From CAXKXX01 sp964059975 (lineage in GTDB: Bacteria; Pseudomonadota; Gammaproteobacteria; Enterobacterales; Enterobacteriaceae): a stretch of DNA of 64,000 nucleotides. Positions within the stretch are counted from its first letter, which is position 1. Each line of letters begins with the position of its first letter. A model generated the notes under the pieces. That model was given only the letters and a program-made list of their open reading frames with translations. It had not been told where the DNA came from and made no database searches. The translations under genes and the position numbers were made by a program. Below, piece after piece: positions 29,084-38,665 of this stretch. Location of the stretch: NCBI GenBank assembly GCA_964059975.1, contig CAXKXX010000005.1:72511-136510 (forward strand), given 5' to 3'.

Positions 29084-30448
29084 TTATTTTCCAATGCAGA
29101 AACTGGAGAAAATTTTTTTTAGTAAATGATCTGAAGAGTATTCGCCAGTAATTTCACTTAATGCTAATTGTGCTAGACGTAATTCTTCGGCTAATAACTC
29201 ACACATACAAGAACGAATCAATTGTTTTTTCCCCTGTACTAAATGCCACTCGGCTTGCTCTAATGCCTGTAAGTGACGACGCCGAGCTAAGAAGATACCC
29301 TCTGCATCCGCGCTAAAATTCATACTTTTTTTCAAATGATCACGTAGAAAATGAATACCTTCCCCAGTACGTGCTGAAAGACGAATCACTGAATAGCTGT
29401 TTGTTTCTGTTATACCTGGTATCTCTCCCGTGAGATCGGATTTATTACGTACTATAGTGATGGGTAACCGATCTGGTAAACATACCGCAAGCTGCTCCTT
29501 TATCTCTGATGGATCAGTAATGACGCTAGCTGCGCTATCTACCATAAATAGTAGTCTATCGGCCTGCTCGATCTCATTCCAAGCACGATCGATACCGATG
29601 CGCTCAATTGCGTCGCACGGCTCTCTTAGTCCCGCGGTATCAATAATTTGTAAAGGCACGCCATCGATATGAATATGTTCGCGCACTACGTCCCGAGTAG
29701 TTCCTGCAATATCAGTAACAATTGCGGATTCATGTCCGCTTAACACATTAATCAGGCTAGATTTACCAGAGTTTGGTGGTCCAGAGATTACAACTTTCAT
29801 TCCTTCACGCATCAGGCGGCCTTGATGGGCCTCTTGATGTAATTTATATAGATCAGTCGTTATATCATTAAGTTGCATCTCAATTTTTCCGTTCAGAACG
29901 AAATCAATATCTTCGTCTGGAAAGTCAATCGTTGCTTCCACGTAAGTTCTTAGCTGAGTGAGGGCTTCTATAATTTGATAAATACGGATAGAAAATGCTC
30001 CTTGTAGTGAGTTCATCGCTGATCGTGCTGCTTGCTCAGAACTGGCGTCAATTAGATCGGAAATAGCTTCTGCTTGAGTCAGATTAATCTTGTTGTTGAT
30101 AAATGCGCGTTCGGAGAATTCTCCAGGTCGTGCGATGCGTATACCGGGTAGCATGAGAATATATTTTATCATTAGATCTAAAGTTATGGGAGATCCGTGA
30201 CCTTGTAGTTCTAATACGTCTTCTCCAGTAAAAGAATGCGGGGCGGGAAACCACAATGCAATACCCCGATCGATCGCCCTTCCAGTAGCATCGAAGAATG
30301 AAAGATGGTCAGCGGAGCGTGGTTTGGGTAGTTTACCAAGTAGCGAGAGAGCAACTTCTTTAGCTTTGCTTCCGGAAATCCGCAAAATGCCGATACCTCC
30401 ACGTCCTGGAGGTGTAGCTTGGGCGACAATGGTATCAGTAGTGTTCAT
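29084..30448 (-). CDS. mnmE: MnmE, tRNA U34 modification GTPase
   Basis: 454 residues, identical to the E. coli length. With MnmG it installs carboxymethylaminomethyl at the wobble uridine of certain tRNAs. The N-terminal formyl-THF-binding domain (TPPGRGGIGILRISG) is followed by a helical domain. The inserted G domain has G1 GPPNSGKSSL, G2 DIAGTTRD, G3 DTAGLRE and G4 NKSD, and the protein ends in the essential CIGK. yidC, its usual upstream neighbour, is absent. ATG at 30446-30448 gives MNTTDTIVAQATPPG as in E. coli (MSDNDTIVAQATPPG). Confidence 0.97.
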   Translation of the reverse strand: MNTTDTIVAQATPPGRGGIGILRISGSKAKEVALSLLGKLPKPRSADHLSFFDATGRAIDRGIALWFPAPHSFTGEDVLELQGHGSPITLDLMIKYILMLPGIRIARPGEFSERAFINNKINLTQAEAISDLIDASSEQAARSAMNSLQGAFSIRIYQIIEALTQLRTYVEATIDFPDEDIDFVLNGKIEMQLNDITTDLYKLHQEAHQGRLMREGMKVVISGPPNSGKSSLINVLSGHESAIVTDIAGTTRDVVREHIHIDGVPLQIIDTAGLREPCDAIERIGIDRAWNEIEQADRLLFMVDSAASVITDPSEIKEQLAVCLPDRLPITIVRNKSDLTGEIPGITETNSYSVIRLSARTGEGIHFLRDHLKKSMNFSADAEGIFLARRRHLQALEQAEWHLVQGKKQLIRSCMCELLAEELRLAQLALSEITGEYSSDHLLKKIFSSFCIGK

Positions 30449-31376
30449 ATATTCTTTATCTTTCAGGTATCAAGGATCTATTAGATATTGTTCTCGTATC
30501 CTGTTCATGTGGCTTTGAGAAATGCAGTTTATTATGGTCAATAAACTGAATACTTCGGCTTATTCGAAAAACTGAATAAGCCGAAATCGTATTTATTATG
30601 AAAAATTTTATTCGAACCTATCATAAAACTTGTTGAGCCCTACTCTATTTAAAGCTTATTTAAAGAAAAAGCTCATTGTAAGAAATTTTTTCTGTAGAAA
30701 TATTTCTAGAGCATTGCTATAAGCTCTGATAACTACAGCTTATTATATCGCTAATGCAGACGCATGTTTTGCGTCTTGAGCCTCGGATCTCTTTCTTTAT
30801 TTTTTCATATTACAGCATTTGTCTTCTTAGAAGACGAGGATGATTGATTTTTAAAGAATAACGGTGTACCCGACGCCACCCTAAATCTTAACTGGAAATA
30901 GTAGCAATACCGGCGGCTATTCCCGTCAGACTATCGTGTTATTTTAGTATCATTTCCGCTCCTACATAGTAGAAAAATACTCTGCGTTATATGTGATAAG
31001 TGCTAGACAGAATGATGAGATTTTGTTTTCATAGATTAGTTACTTCTTTTAATAACAGCATGCTGTTTATCTCAAGATTACCATCAATATAAAATATATG
31101 AATAAACGTATTCCTTAATTAATAGTATTAAATGCCGGTTAGATTTTCGTCGGACCTATTTAGTGCTTGGCTTAGAGCTCGAATTAGAAGTGGGTGCTTC
31201 GTTCAAGCACCGAGATAAAATTCAAGTAAAGCTAATCAAAAGAAAGCATAATAGTCCTGTACTACACAAGTGCGATTTTATTTAAACATTTGTGCCTATT
31301 TAGATGATAACTGCACTTTAATAGTCAGAAAATTTGCGATAATGTGTACTATATCCGATGAAGATAAGAAACTCTA
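30449..31376. other. Gap between mnmE and rnt
   Basis: Divergent spacer of 930 bases. It holds an imperfect hairpin at 30554-30585. A conserved-looking open stretch at about 31155-31285 (plus strand) could not be matched to gloA, which precedes rnt in E. coli. No intact gene. Confidence 0.4.
30554..30585. repeat. 12-bp hairpin upstream of mnmE
   Basis: Arms 30554-30565 and 30574-30585 (TTCGGCTTATTC and complement), 8-base loop; flanking bases extend the pairing with a bulge. Possibly the terminator of a lost upstream gene. Confidence 0.6.
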
Positions 31377-32015
31377 ATGGCCGAGAAAAGTGACTTTAAT
31401 GCCCTTAGTGGCCGATTTCGCGGGTTTTATCCCGTAGTTATAGATATAGAAACTGCCGGATTTAATGCTAAAACCGATGCTCTTCTAGAGATTGCGGCTA
31501 TCACACTAAAGATGGCCGAGGGAGGTTGGTTAGAGCAAGATGCTACCCTGCACTTTCATATCGAGCCTTTTCAAGGGGCCAACTTAGAACCGGAAGCACT
31601 AATATTTAATGGCATCGATCCACACAATCCGTTGCGTGGGGCAGTCAGTGAGCACGATGCCCTTCGTATCATTTTTAAACAAGTTCGTTTTGGTCTCAGG
31701 CAGCATGGATGCAATCGGGCGATCGTTGTGGCCCATAACGCCAGCTTCGATCTCAGTTTCCTTATGGCCGCGACCGAGCGTACAAGATTAAAAAATAGTC
31801 CGTTTCACCCCTTTGTTACATTCGATACAGCGGCGTTGAGTGGATTGGTATTTGGGCAAACAGTGCTAGCGAAAGCATGCGCCGCTGCCGGCATGACTTT
31901 TGACGGCAGTCAGGCGCATGCGGCGCTATACGACACTGAGCGGACAGCACTACTATTTTGCGAACTAGTAAACCGATGGAAGCGTCTCGGGGGCTGGCCG
32001 TTAATTTTTGACTAG
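31377..32015 (+). CDS. rnt: Ribonuclease T
   Basis: 212 residues (E. coli 215). A homodimeric DEDDh 3'-5' exonuclease that trims tRNA CCA ends and matures 5S and 23S rRNA. The three Exo motifs are intact: VIDIETAGFN, VAHNASFDLSF and QAHAALYDTERTA, supplying the acidic residues and the catalytic His. It is more GC-rich than its surroundings. Convergent with grxD with a 56-base spacer that holds a 12-bp palindrome (32026-32037); lhr, between them in E. coli, is gone. Confidence 0.96.
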   Translation: MAEKSDFNALSGRFRGFYPVVIDIETAGFNAKTDALLEIAAITLKMAEGGWLEQDATLHFHIEPFQGANLEPEALIFNGIDPHNPLRGAVSEHDALRIIFKQVRFGLRQHGCNRAIVVAHNASFDLSFLMAATERTRLKNSPFHPFVTFDTAALSGLVFGQTVLAKACAAAGMTFDGSQAHAALYDTERTALLFCELVNRWKRLGGWPLIFD

Positions 32016-32071
32016 TAAAACTGATATCGCGCGATACCAACACATAGCCGCGAAGTCAGTCGTCTAGCCAA

Positions 32072-32416
32072 TTAAGTCTGCGGCTCTTTTTGTACGTCGC
32101 GGCTCTCTATTGTTTTTTTTATCAGCCGTTGAAGTTCGCCCCGCCGATACATTTCAAGAATAATATCGCAGCCACCAATTAATTCTCCCGCTACCCATAA
32201 CTGCGGGAAAGTTGGCCAATTAGCGTAATGAGGTAATTCAGCACGAATGTCTGGATTTGATAGAATATCTATGTAATCAAAGTGCTCTCCGCATCTAGAA
32301 AGCACCTCTGCAGCCTGCGCGGAGAATCCACAATTTGGAAATTGTGGCGAACCTTTCATATATAGCAAGATGGGGTGCTCCATGATCTGGCTTTGAATTT
32401 TTTTAATCGTTGTCAT
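32072..32416 (-). CDS. grxD: Monothiol glutaredoxin GrxD
   Basis: 114 residues (E. coli 115). A CGFS-type glutaredoxin that binds a [2Fe-2S] cluster with glutathione as a homodimer and delivers clusters. The CGFS site lies at about residues 29-32 (PNCGFSAQ), followed by WPTFPQLW and GGCDII, the glutathione-binding segments. It fits functionally with the complete suf operon at 57.6-63.2 kb. ATG at 32414-32416; a modest AAGGGAAAA precedes it. Confidence 0.96.
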   Translation of the reverse strand: MTTIKKIQSQIMEHPILLYMKGSPQFPNCGFSAQAAEVLSRCGEHFDYIDILSNPDIRAELPHYANWPTFPQLWVAGELIGGCDIILEMYRRGELQRLIKKTIESRDVQKEPQT

Positions 32417-33018
32417 TATTATTTATTTTCCCTTAATCGTCATCATTAGGTTTACCAAGATATGATATGGATCAAGATATCACGCTCTTCTAAAAAATAC
32501 ATATTACTTTCGCTATTTTCTCTGATTATGAAAAGAAAAAATTGATAGTCGGTGCTCTAATGTTTTTCGTATCTATAATAAAACGAAGATAATCACATTT
32601 ATCTAGATAGGATTAATTATTAGTATACTCTAGTGTTTATACTGAAAATATTTGAGTGTTTAATAAACGGCGAACTGGTTTCAGGTTGTTTATATCTTTA
32701 AAAAACATCGACTACTTATTTAAAATAATCGATACATCCGAATCCCTAAAATACGTTTAAAAATATCTAAAATATTTTATAGTATATCTAAAATCGTTTT
32801 ATATTAAATAAGTTAAGTAGAATTTTAGCATGTATTAGGATATCTTTTAGTAGATTCTGAAAAGATGAAGTTAACCTATAAAATATTATTTTATAGAGAA
32901 AATGATAAAGGTGCTTTTGACGTTTCCTGATCTAAACTAGAGATAAATGAATATAATAAATACAATGGGAGCGCTAGAGATACATAAGATTTATTATTGC
33001 TCGATATACCGTAGTAAA

Positions 33019-33054
33019 ATCTATGCTCCTTGACTAATCTATGCTCCTTGACTA
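33019..33054. repeat. 18-bp perfect tandem duplication
   Basis: ATCTATGCTCCTTGACTA at 33019-33036 and 33037-33054, identical. Confidence 0.95.
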
Positions 33055-33608
33055 TAAGGTACACCTCTTCAATCGGATACTGATAGCTGTTTGATACTTT
33101 TAATAATCAGATTTCATGCTATCTAAAATACTAGGCATATTAAGGAATTGGGGACTGAAATGCAATTCAATCTATAATTATTGATTATTTTAAATACATG
33201 TATCTAAAACTTTTACATTTATATTTAATCAGTCATATGCGTAGTAACTCTATCTAATTTTCGGTGTCAACGTCCGAAATTAAGAACGCGTATTTATTGA
33301 TGATAAAGTTATCTTTTTATAGCTTTGCGTCAATAAGATTAGCGCAAGATAGAAGATCTGGAATGTACTACTGAGAACTCGTACGAAATAGTCGTTGCGT
33401 AAATGAGATCCCCCACTAGTCTAGTGACGCCCTACTTCGGTATTTAAACTTCTTTTCAGTCACTTTAAGATTTTTTCTAGTTATTTAAGATAGGGGCGCC
33501 CCCATTTTTCCTCTATCAGCTAACTTATTTTATCTTAAATTGAACATATCAAGATCACTTAGATCCATAAATCTATAAGTATTTCAGATGTTAACGATTA
33601 TAATGATT

Positions 33609-33650
33609 CACAGGAAATGTAAAATAATACACAGGAAATGCAAAAAGAAG
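33609..33650. repeat. Imperfect 21-bp tandem duplication
   Basis: Copies 33609-33629 and 33630-33650 share CACAGGAAATG and differ towards the end. Confidence 0.6.
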
Positions 33651-33985
33651 TGAACAACGCGCGATACTATGATCGAATCGCGTAATAACTGATTGATTTT
33701 TACACGACAACTGCTTTCCCGTCAGTTAATGAATTAAAAAGTCAACAATGACGATTTAACCATTCTTCTAATAATGATTGGAGCGCTCGCTTTAAAGTGG
33801 GAGAGTTTTATTAAAAGTAATTCTAAATCGTCTATTAGTTTTATAAAAATAAATTCATATCGATAAAATATTTTAGTAGGTTGGACAATGAAAGGATAAA
33901 ATCACTGAATAAATTAAAAAATAGGCGCTTCTATACGCATACCGAAATTAAAAAGCCTGAACTAATTAATATAATTAGCTTTTTA

Positions 33986-34582
33986 TCATGAACGTATATA
34001 AAGACGCTGTACCACTTGACCGGTGAACTTCTCACGGTACAGCAACCAGTTAGCAGGAACGGGGGATGCTAAACTTTCGGCCTCCGCTTCTAAATAAATC
34101 CGTGACTCATCGGCTAACCAGCCATATTGCTCTAGCAATATAGAAGCTTTAGAGAGCTGCCCTTGACGAAATGGTGGGTCGAGGAATATTACATTAAAGG
34201 GTTCGCCATCTTTGGCCAACCAGCTCATTGTATTGGTGTGAACTATTTCTCCGTAACCCTGCAGCAATGCTAAGTTTTTTTTTAACTGTTGCACTATCAG
34301 ATAATTATATTCAATGAGAGTGGCGCTGATAGCGTAACGGGATAGCGCTTCAAAACTCAAGGCACCACTACCGGCAAAACAGTCTAGACATCTTGCACCT
34401 CGTATTACGTTGGCTAGCCAGTTAAATAGAGTTTCACGCGCTCGGTCGGTAGTTGGCCTTAGTGTCGGGATATTTAGTACTGACAACTTACGGCCACGCC
34501 ATTTCCCGCTAATGATACGAATATGCCCTGATGCAGATTGAAGAGGTTTTTTTATCCGTATCTGACGACCTAATTTTTTCAT
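33986..34582 (-). CDS. rsmD: 16S rRNA (guanine966-N2)-methyltransferase
   Basis: 198 residues, as in E. coli. Methylates G966 of 16S rRNA using S-adenosylmethionine. GKWRGRKL and LRPTTDRARETLFNWL near the N-terminus, the SAM motif CLDCFAGSGALSFEALSR and the catalytic FLDPPF are intact. Divergent from ftsY, as in E. coli. Confidence 0.96.
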   Translation of the reverse strand: MKKLGRQIRIKKPLQSASGHIRIISGKWRGRKLSVLNIPTLRPTTDRARETLFNWLANVIRGARCLDCFAGSGALSFEALSRYAISATLIEYNYLIVQQLKKNLALLQGYGEIVHTNTMSWLAKDGEPFNVIFLDPPFRQGQLSKASILLEQYGWLADESRIYLEAEAESLASPVPANWLLYREKFTGQVVQRLYIRS

Positions 34583-35155
34583 AAACTTCCATTAAATTTC
34601 TTGTGATGCTTTAGCACCCAGAGAATCAATAAAATATTATCGATAGTACTCCGACGAAGAATGTCGTGGGAAAACGATAGATGCGTATTGTTACGCGTAG
34701 AGAAATGGTGGAGCCCTGATTACAGTATCTGGAATACCTAGAGCTTGTATTCAAATAGTAATAGCGTATGCATTGTAAGGTTTAATCTATGAATTAAAGA
34801 TGAAGTATAGAGACTAAAATCTAATCGTGAGTATTACGCTTAAAAGTTTTTCAGGGATGGGCTCTAATCTAAGGTTAATTACCGTATTCGCATTCAAGTA
34901 TAAAATTTAAAAGCTTGGTGCAATTGACCTTAGATTAATCCTCCGCTCTGAGTAGAACCATAAAGATAGTGGAGTGATAAAATAAAAAAATAAGCTACGT
35001 GACTTTTCTTAACATATTAATTCTAGAAAAAAATGAAAAATGGAATCTTAGCCCCGATCGAACAGAAAATCAAGAGGTTTAGAAATCAAAAAATTATTAG
35101 AGAGCTTACGCTTTCATGATAATTTCTCATGCAATAAATCAATAGAATACAATAA
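34583..35155. other. Spacer between rsmD and ftsY
   Basis: Divergent spacer. The right part probably contains the decayed 5' end of ftsY (acidic A domain): a short broken frame near 35033-35110 is Lys/Glu-rich but cannot be aligned with confidence. Confidence 0.35.
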
Positions 35156-35290
35156 AAAAGGTTTGGTGAATTAAGGATACTAAGTACTCTAGAAGCGGCT
35201 CATAAACCAGAGATCTTAGAGCAGAATCAAGATAGAATATTGGTTGTCGCAAACATAAAAAGCGTAGTATCGATAACGGAAAATGACATT

Positions 35291-36235
35291 ATGAATAAGC
35301 AGACATACGAAAAAAAAGAAAGCCTTTTTATTCGATTAAAGCATGGTTTATTAAAAACTCAAAAAAACCTTGGATTTGGCCTCATTAGCTTGTTCCGAAG
35401 AAAGAGAATCGACGAAAATTTGTTTGAAGAATTAGAAGAATTATTGCTGATCGCTGATGTTGGAGTGGAAACCACGGGTAAATTTATTGCTAATCTTACA
35501 CAGCAGGCTAGCAGCAAGCAGCTAAAAGATCCTGATGAGTTATATGGTAGGCTGAGGTCAGAAATGTCTGCGATTCTAGCTAATGTTGATCGTCCAGCTG
35601 ATATCGGTTCAAAGTCTCCTTATGTAATTCTGATAGTGGGCACTAATGGCGTCGGCAAAACTACCACTGTCGGAAAGCTAGCGCATCATTTTAAGGTTTT
35701 AGGAAAATCAGTTATGCTAGCAGCAGGTGATACTTTCCGCGCTGCAGCGGTCGAGCAATTACAAATCTGGGGTCAAAGAAACCATACCCCGGTAGTAGCT
35801 CAGCATATTGGTTCTGACTCAGCATCAGTGATCTTTGATGCGGTTCGGTCCGCTAAGGCGCGTGGTATTGACGTGTTGATTGCAGATACGGCCGGCCGTT
35901 TACAGAATAAAACGTATTTAATGGAGGAGCTGAAAAAGATCGTCCGTGTTATAAAAAAGGTAGACGTTCATGCCCCCCATGAGGTTATTCTGACACTCGA
36001 TGCAAACACTGGACAGAATGCCCTTAGTCAGACAAAATTATTTGATGAAGCGGTAAACCTAACTGGCATCATACTGACTAAATTAGATGGTACTGCCAAG
36101 GGCGGGGTAATCTTCGCCATCGCCGATCAGTTCAATATTCCCATTCGTTATATTGGGGTCGGGGAAGGCATAGAAGACTTACAGCCGTTTAATTCCCGTG
36201 ATTTTATTGAAGCACTTATTCCCAATATAAAGTAA
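35291..36235 (+). CDS. ftsY: FtsY, SRP receptor (NG domains, A domain lost)
   Basis: 314 residues from ATG 35291, against 497 in E. coli. It receives ribosomes bound to the signal recognition particle at the inner membrane. The N domain begins at SLFIRLKHGLLKTQKNLG; the G domain has the P-loop GTNGVGKTTTVGKLA, DTAGRL, TKLDGTAKGG and IGVGEGIEDL. The acidic N-terminal A domain is missing. I chose the ATG because GGAAA lies 9 bases upstream; a TTG at 35240 is possible, and the frame is open back to 35156 with acidic residues (EAAHKPEILEQNQD), which looks like leftover A domain. The NG core with its lipid-binding helix is known to suffice in E. coli. Confidence 0.93.
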   Translation: MNKQTYEKKESLFIRLKHGLLKTQKNLGFGLISLFRRKRIDENLFEELEELLLIADVGVETTGKFIANLTQQASSKQLKDPDELYGRLRSEMSAILANVDRPADIGSKSPYVILIVGTNGVGKTTTVGKLAHHFKVLGKSVMLAAGDTFRAAAVEQLQIWGQRNHTPVVAQHIGSDSASVIFDAVRSAKARGIDVLIADTAGRLQNKTYLMEELKKIVRVIKKVDVHAPHEVILTLDANTGQNALSQTKLFDEAVNLTGIILTKLDGTAKGGVIFAIADQFNIPIRYIGVGEGIEDLQPFNSRDFIEALIPNIK

Positions 36236-36306
36236 TGTCGATGATTTTTTTGAAAAAATTATCACATTTTATCTAATTGAATATAAGCATTTATAAAATA
36301 AAAGTT

Positions 36307-36690
36307 ATGATGTTCGTTCAGATTATAAGTAAGATTTCTGTTTTGTTATTCTAACTTATAAAAAGAGCGACCTTCTGCATCTATCTTGTACTTTAGAGCA
36401 AGCCATAGTGGAAGATAATCTAATATTTTATAAACACCGACGTATCAGACTACCAAAAGCCTCTCTAAGTCTTGATTTACTCAGGTAAATTGGCATGGCC
36501 CTCTAAGATATCGGCATCTATTTTTTAGATGAGATGCCTTATAGAGAATACTGGAGCGCCACTTGTCGACATAAGGTGCAGATCACCTAGATACAGACTT
36601 TAAGCCTGTACAATCCTAAGCAAGATTGGCTTAGCGAATAAGACCTGACAGTCACTTTCGGTCTCAAAATGGTAATCTCGAGTTTTACTT
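36307..36690 (+). pseudogene. ftsE: ftsE pseudogene (cell-division ABC ATPase)
   Basis: ftsE follows ftsY directly in E. coli. From ATG 36310 it reads MFVQIISKIS (E. coli MIRFEHVSKAY). At 36395 comes FRASHSG where FtsE has FLTGHSGAGKS, 94 bases on (E. coli about 105). At 36489 IGMAL*D lines up with IGMIFQD, continuing FLDEMPYRE against LMDRTVYDN. At 36616 LSKIGLANK lines up with LDKVGLLDK, then QSLSVSKW*SRV with the ABC signature IQLSGGEQQRV. Stops, frameshifts and deletions throughout make it non-functional. Confidence 0.75.
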
Positions 36691-36849
36691 TGATCCTTGA
36701 ACGAAGAGCATCCCTCTAAAAAGATATGCAGTGGCATACAGAATTAATGAAAATTTTTAAAAGTAATAATCTATAAATAGATGCAAAAGCCACCAAGATT
36801 ATAAGCCATGTGTTAAATGTTACAGAAAAGAGCATACTGCTCTCGATTA

Positions 36850-37295
36850 CTATCGAGCCCAGCCAACAGTGTCCGGATCTTTCTATGTCAAGTAGAAAAG
36901 TTGTGGCGCTGCAACTACCTGAAGAAGTCACAGTCAAATTATTCATGAAAGTCTATTTTAGTTAGTCATTAAATTATCAACGAAGTAGTTCGGGTAGCGG
37001 ACTTTCTTAGTGGTAAAAGTGATCGTAAAAGAGGCACATTCTATGTTACACAATAAGTTTTGATATAAAGTAAGATGATGGGTCTTTAAGGTGAATACGA
37101 TTAGCAGTCTACTACAGCAGACATTAGAAATATGTGCATCGGGACTATCAGAAGACCGCGCCCAGGTCTCTACGTCTAGCTCGTCATCGATATGATATAA
37201 ATAACTCGAGATCTCTATAATGAGCGAATTGTGTAGCAACTTATTAGTAGCTACTCGAAACCGGATTTTTATGGCTCACTTATACCCAATCTAGC
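36850..37295 (+). pseudogene. ftsX: ftsX pseudogene (cell-division membrane component)
   Basis: Next in the ancestral order after ftsE. At 36876 it reads DLSMSSRKVVALQL (FtsX DLDDAAAATVVEQL), followed 28 codons on by SGSG aligned with SGFG. At 37247 it reads VATRNRIFMAHLYP, matching the spacing of GATDGFILRPFLYG (A-T, I, L-Y identical). Two minus-strand open frames here (36716-36946, 36958-37239) are chance. The similarity is weaker than for ftsE but lies in the expected place before rpoH. Confidence 0.6.
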
Positions 37296-37807
37296 TTTTT
37301 GAAATAGTGAGGCTGAAGTAGAAAAATTTCTAAGAAATGACGTGATTAGAATCTTTACCGCTCCTCTGCATTAATACAGAAGAGCCCGGAACTCACTGCT
37401 AGAATTAATGATTGTATCCCAGTGATCCACTAGTTACTAAAGCCAGCAGCTTTACTATACACCGTATACTTATTTACACGACACTAAGATTTTGGTATAC
37501 TCTATTGAATAAACAACATGTAAAATCCACAACTTAGTCGCAGTTAAAACCATGCGCCTTTTTAACGAAAATATATTATCAGCGTAATTTTTATTTTTAG
37601 ACTTTATATAGCGGAAAAATAGTAAAAACCTCAAGAAACTGAAAAAGGTTCTTATTTATAAGGCCCCTTCTAAATAAGAACACGCGTTTAGTTTAAGAAC
37701 AGAATCTACTGTTTTAACAGTAGTCAACATCATACAACTAATCATTACATCATTACGCCGTTATAACTGCTAGTGGCACCATCTTTTTCTTGCGAGAGAG
37801 GGTTTCA
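37296..37807. other. Spacer upstream of rpoH
   Basis: Covers the lost end of ftsX and the rpoH promoter region. TTGACA-like or other clear promoter boxes were not found. No gene. Confidence 0.4.
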
Positions 37808-38665
37808 ATGACCAAAGAAGTGCAAACCTTAGCTTTAACACACCAAGGTAGCCTAGAAGCCTACATAAGAGCCGCTAACGCCTGCCCTATGCTGACGGCA
37901 AAAGAAGAGCGTGACCTAGCTGAGCGCTTACACTATCAAGGCGATCTAGAGGCAGCTAAGATGCTCATATTAGCTCACTTGAGGCTTGTCACTCATATTG
38001 CTCGTAATTATTCAGGATACGGGCTACCTCAGGCAGATCTAATTCAAGAAGGCAACATAGGTTTAATGAAAGCCGTTCGTCGATTTAACCCCGAATTTGG
38101 CGTACGCCTAGTGTCTTTTGCGGTGCATTGGATTAAGGCAGAAATCCATGAATACGTGCTACGTAATTGGCGCATCGTCAAAGTTGCTACCACAAAAGCT
38201 CAGAGAAAACTCTTCTTTAACTTACGTAAAAATAAGAAGCACCTAGGCTGGTGCAATCAAGATGAGATAGAAGTAGTGGCTCGTGCGCTTGGAGTGACTA
38301 ACAAAGACGTACGAGAGATGGAGTCTCGCATGGCGGCACAAGATATGGCATTCGACCCAACTCTAGACGACGAAGCGCGCGAGGGAAAGTCTCTGGCTCC
38401 TGTGCTTTATCTACAGGATAAAGGGTCTGATTTGGCAGAAAATATTGAAGCAGATAATTGGGAAAGCACTGCCGTAGATAAATTAGCTTATGCACTAGAA
38501 AGTCTTGATGAGAGAAGTCAGCGCATCATTCGTACCCGCTGGCTCGATAATGATAACAAATCTACTCTGCAAGAGCTAGCAGATCAGTTCGGCGTTTCTG
38601 CAGAGCGCGTGCGTCAACTTGAAAAGAATGCCATGAAAAAGTTAAAAATAGCGATCGAAGCCTAA
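37808..38665 (+). CDS. rpoH: RNA polymerase sigma-32 factor (heat shock)
   Basis: 285 residues (E. coli 284). Directs RNA polymerase to heat-shock promoters such as the groE promoter at 2854-2881. Region 2 (GNIGLMKAVRRFNPEFGVRL, then FAVHWIKAEI), the RpoH box QRKLFFNLRKNKK and the region-4 helix-turn-helix (LQELADQFGVSAERVRQLE) are intact. I chose the ATG at 37808 (MTKEVQTLALT, like E. coli), preceded by GAGAGGG; the frame is open 18 bases further up. The first codons keep the TTAGCTTTA segment that pairs in the E. coli mRNA thermosensor, so thermal translation control may persist (inference). Confidence 0.96.
   Translation: MTKEVQTLALTHQGSLEAYIRAANACPMLTAKEERDLAERLHYQGDLEAAKMLILAHLRLVTHIARNYSGYGLPQADLIQEGNIGLMKAVRRFNPEFGVRLVSFAVHWIKAEIHEYVLRNWRIVKVATTKAQRKLFFNLRKNKKHLGWCNQDEIEVVARALGVTNKDVREMESRMAAQDMAFDPTLDDEAREGKSLAPVLYLQDKGSDLAENIEADNWESTAVDKLAYALESLDERSQRIIRTRWLDNDNKSTLQELADQFGVSAERVRQLEKNAMKKLKIAIEA

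Larger units (their letters stand above)
32417..33985. other. 1.6-kb gap between grxD and rsmD
   Basis: No gene recognised. Contains an 18-bp perfect (33019-33054) and a 21-bp imperfect (33609-33650) tandem duplication. Just past the rsmD stop, AAAAAGC at 33949-33955 and GCTTTTT at 33968-33974 with inner pairing may be a weak rsmD terminator. Confidence 0.45.

Noticed and set aside
28000..31000. Replication origin near mnmE
   Set aside because: mnmE is near oriC in E. coli, but no cluster of TTATCCACA boxes or gidA/dnaA neighbour is visible.
31155..31285. Possible gloA remnant before rnt
   Set aside because: Only a VLG tripeptide agreed with GloA; spacing and other residues did not.
32026..32037. 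TATCGCGCGATA palindrome between rnt and grxD as terminator
   Set aside because: Only 12 bp with no loop and no T-run on either side.
36716..37239. Two minus-strand frames (76 and 93 residues) between ftsY and rpoH
   Set aside because: They are shadows of the plus-strand ftsE/ftsX remnants, which match in place and order.
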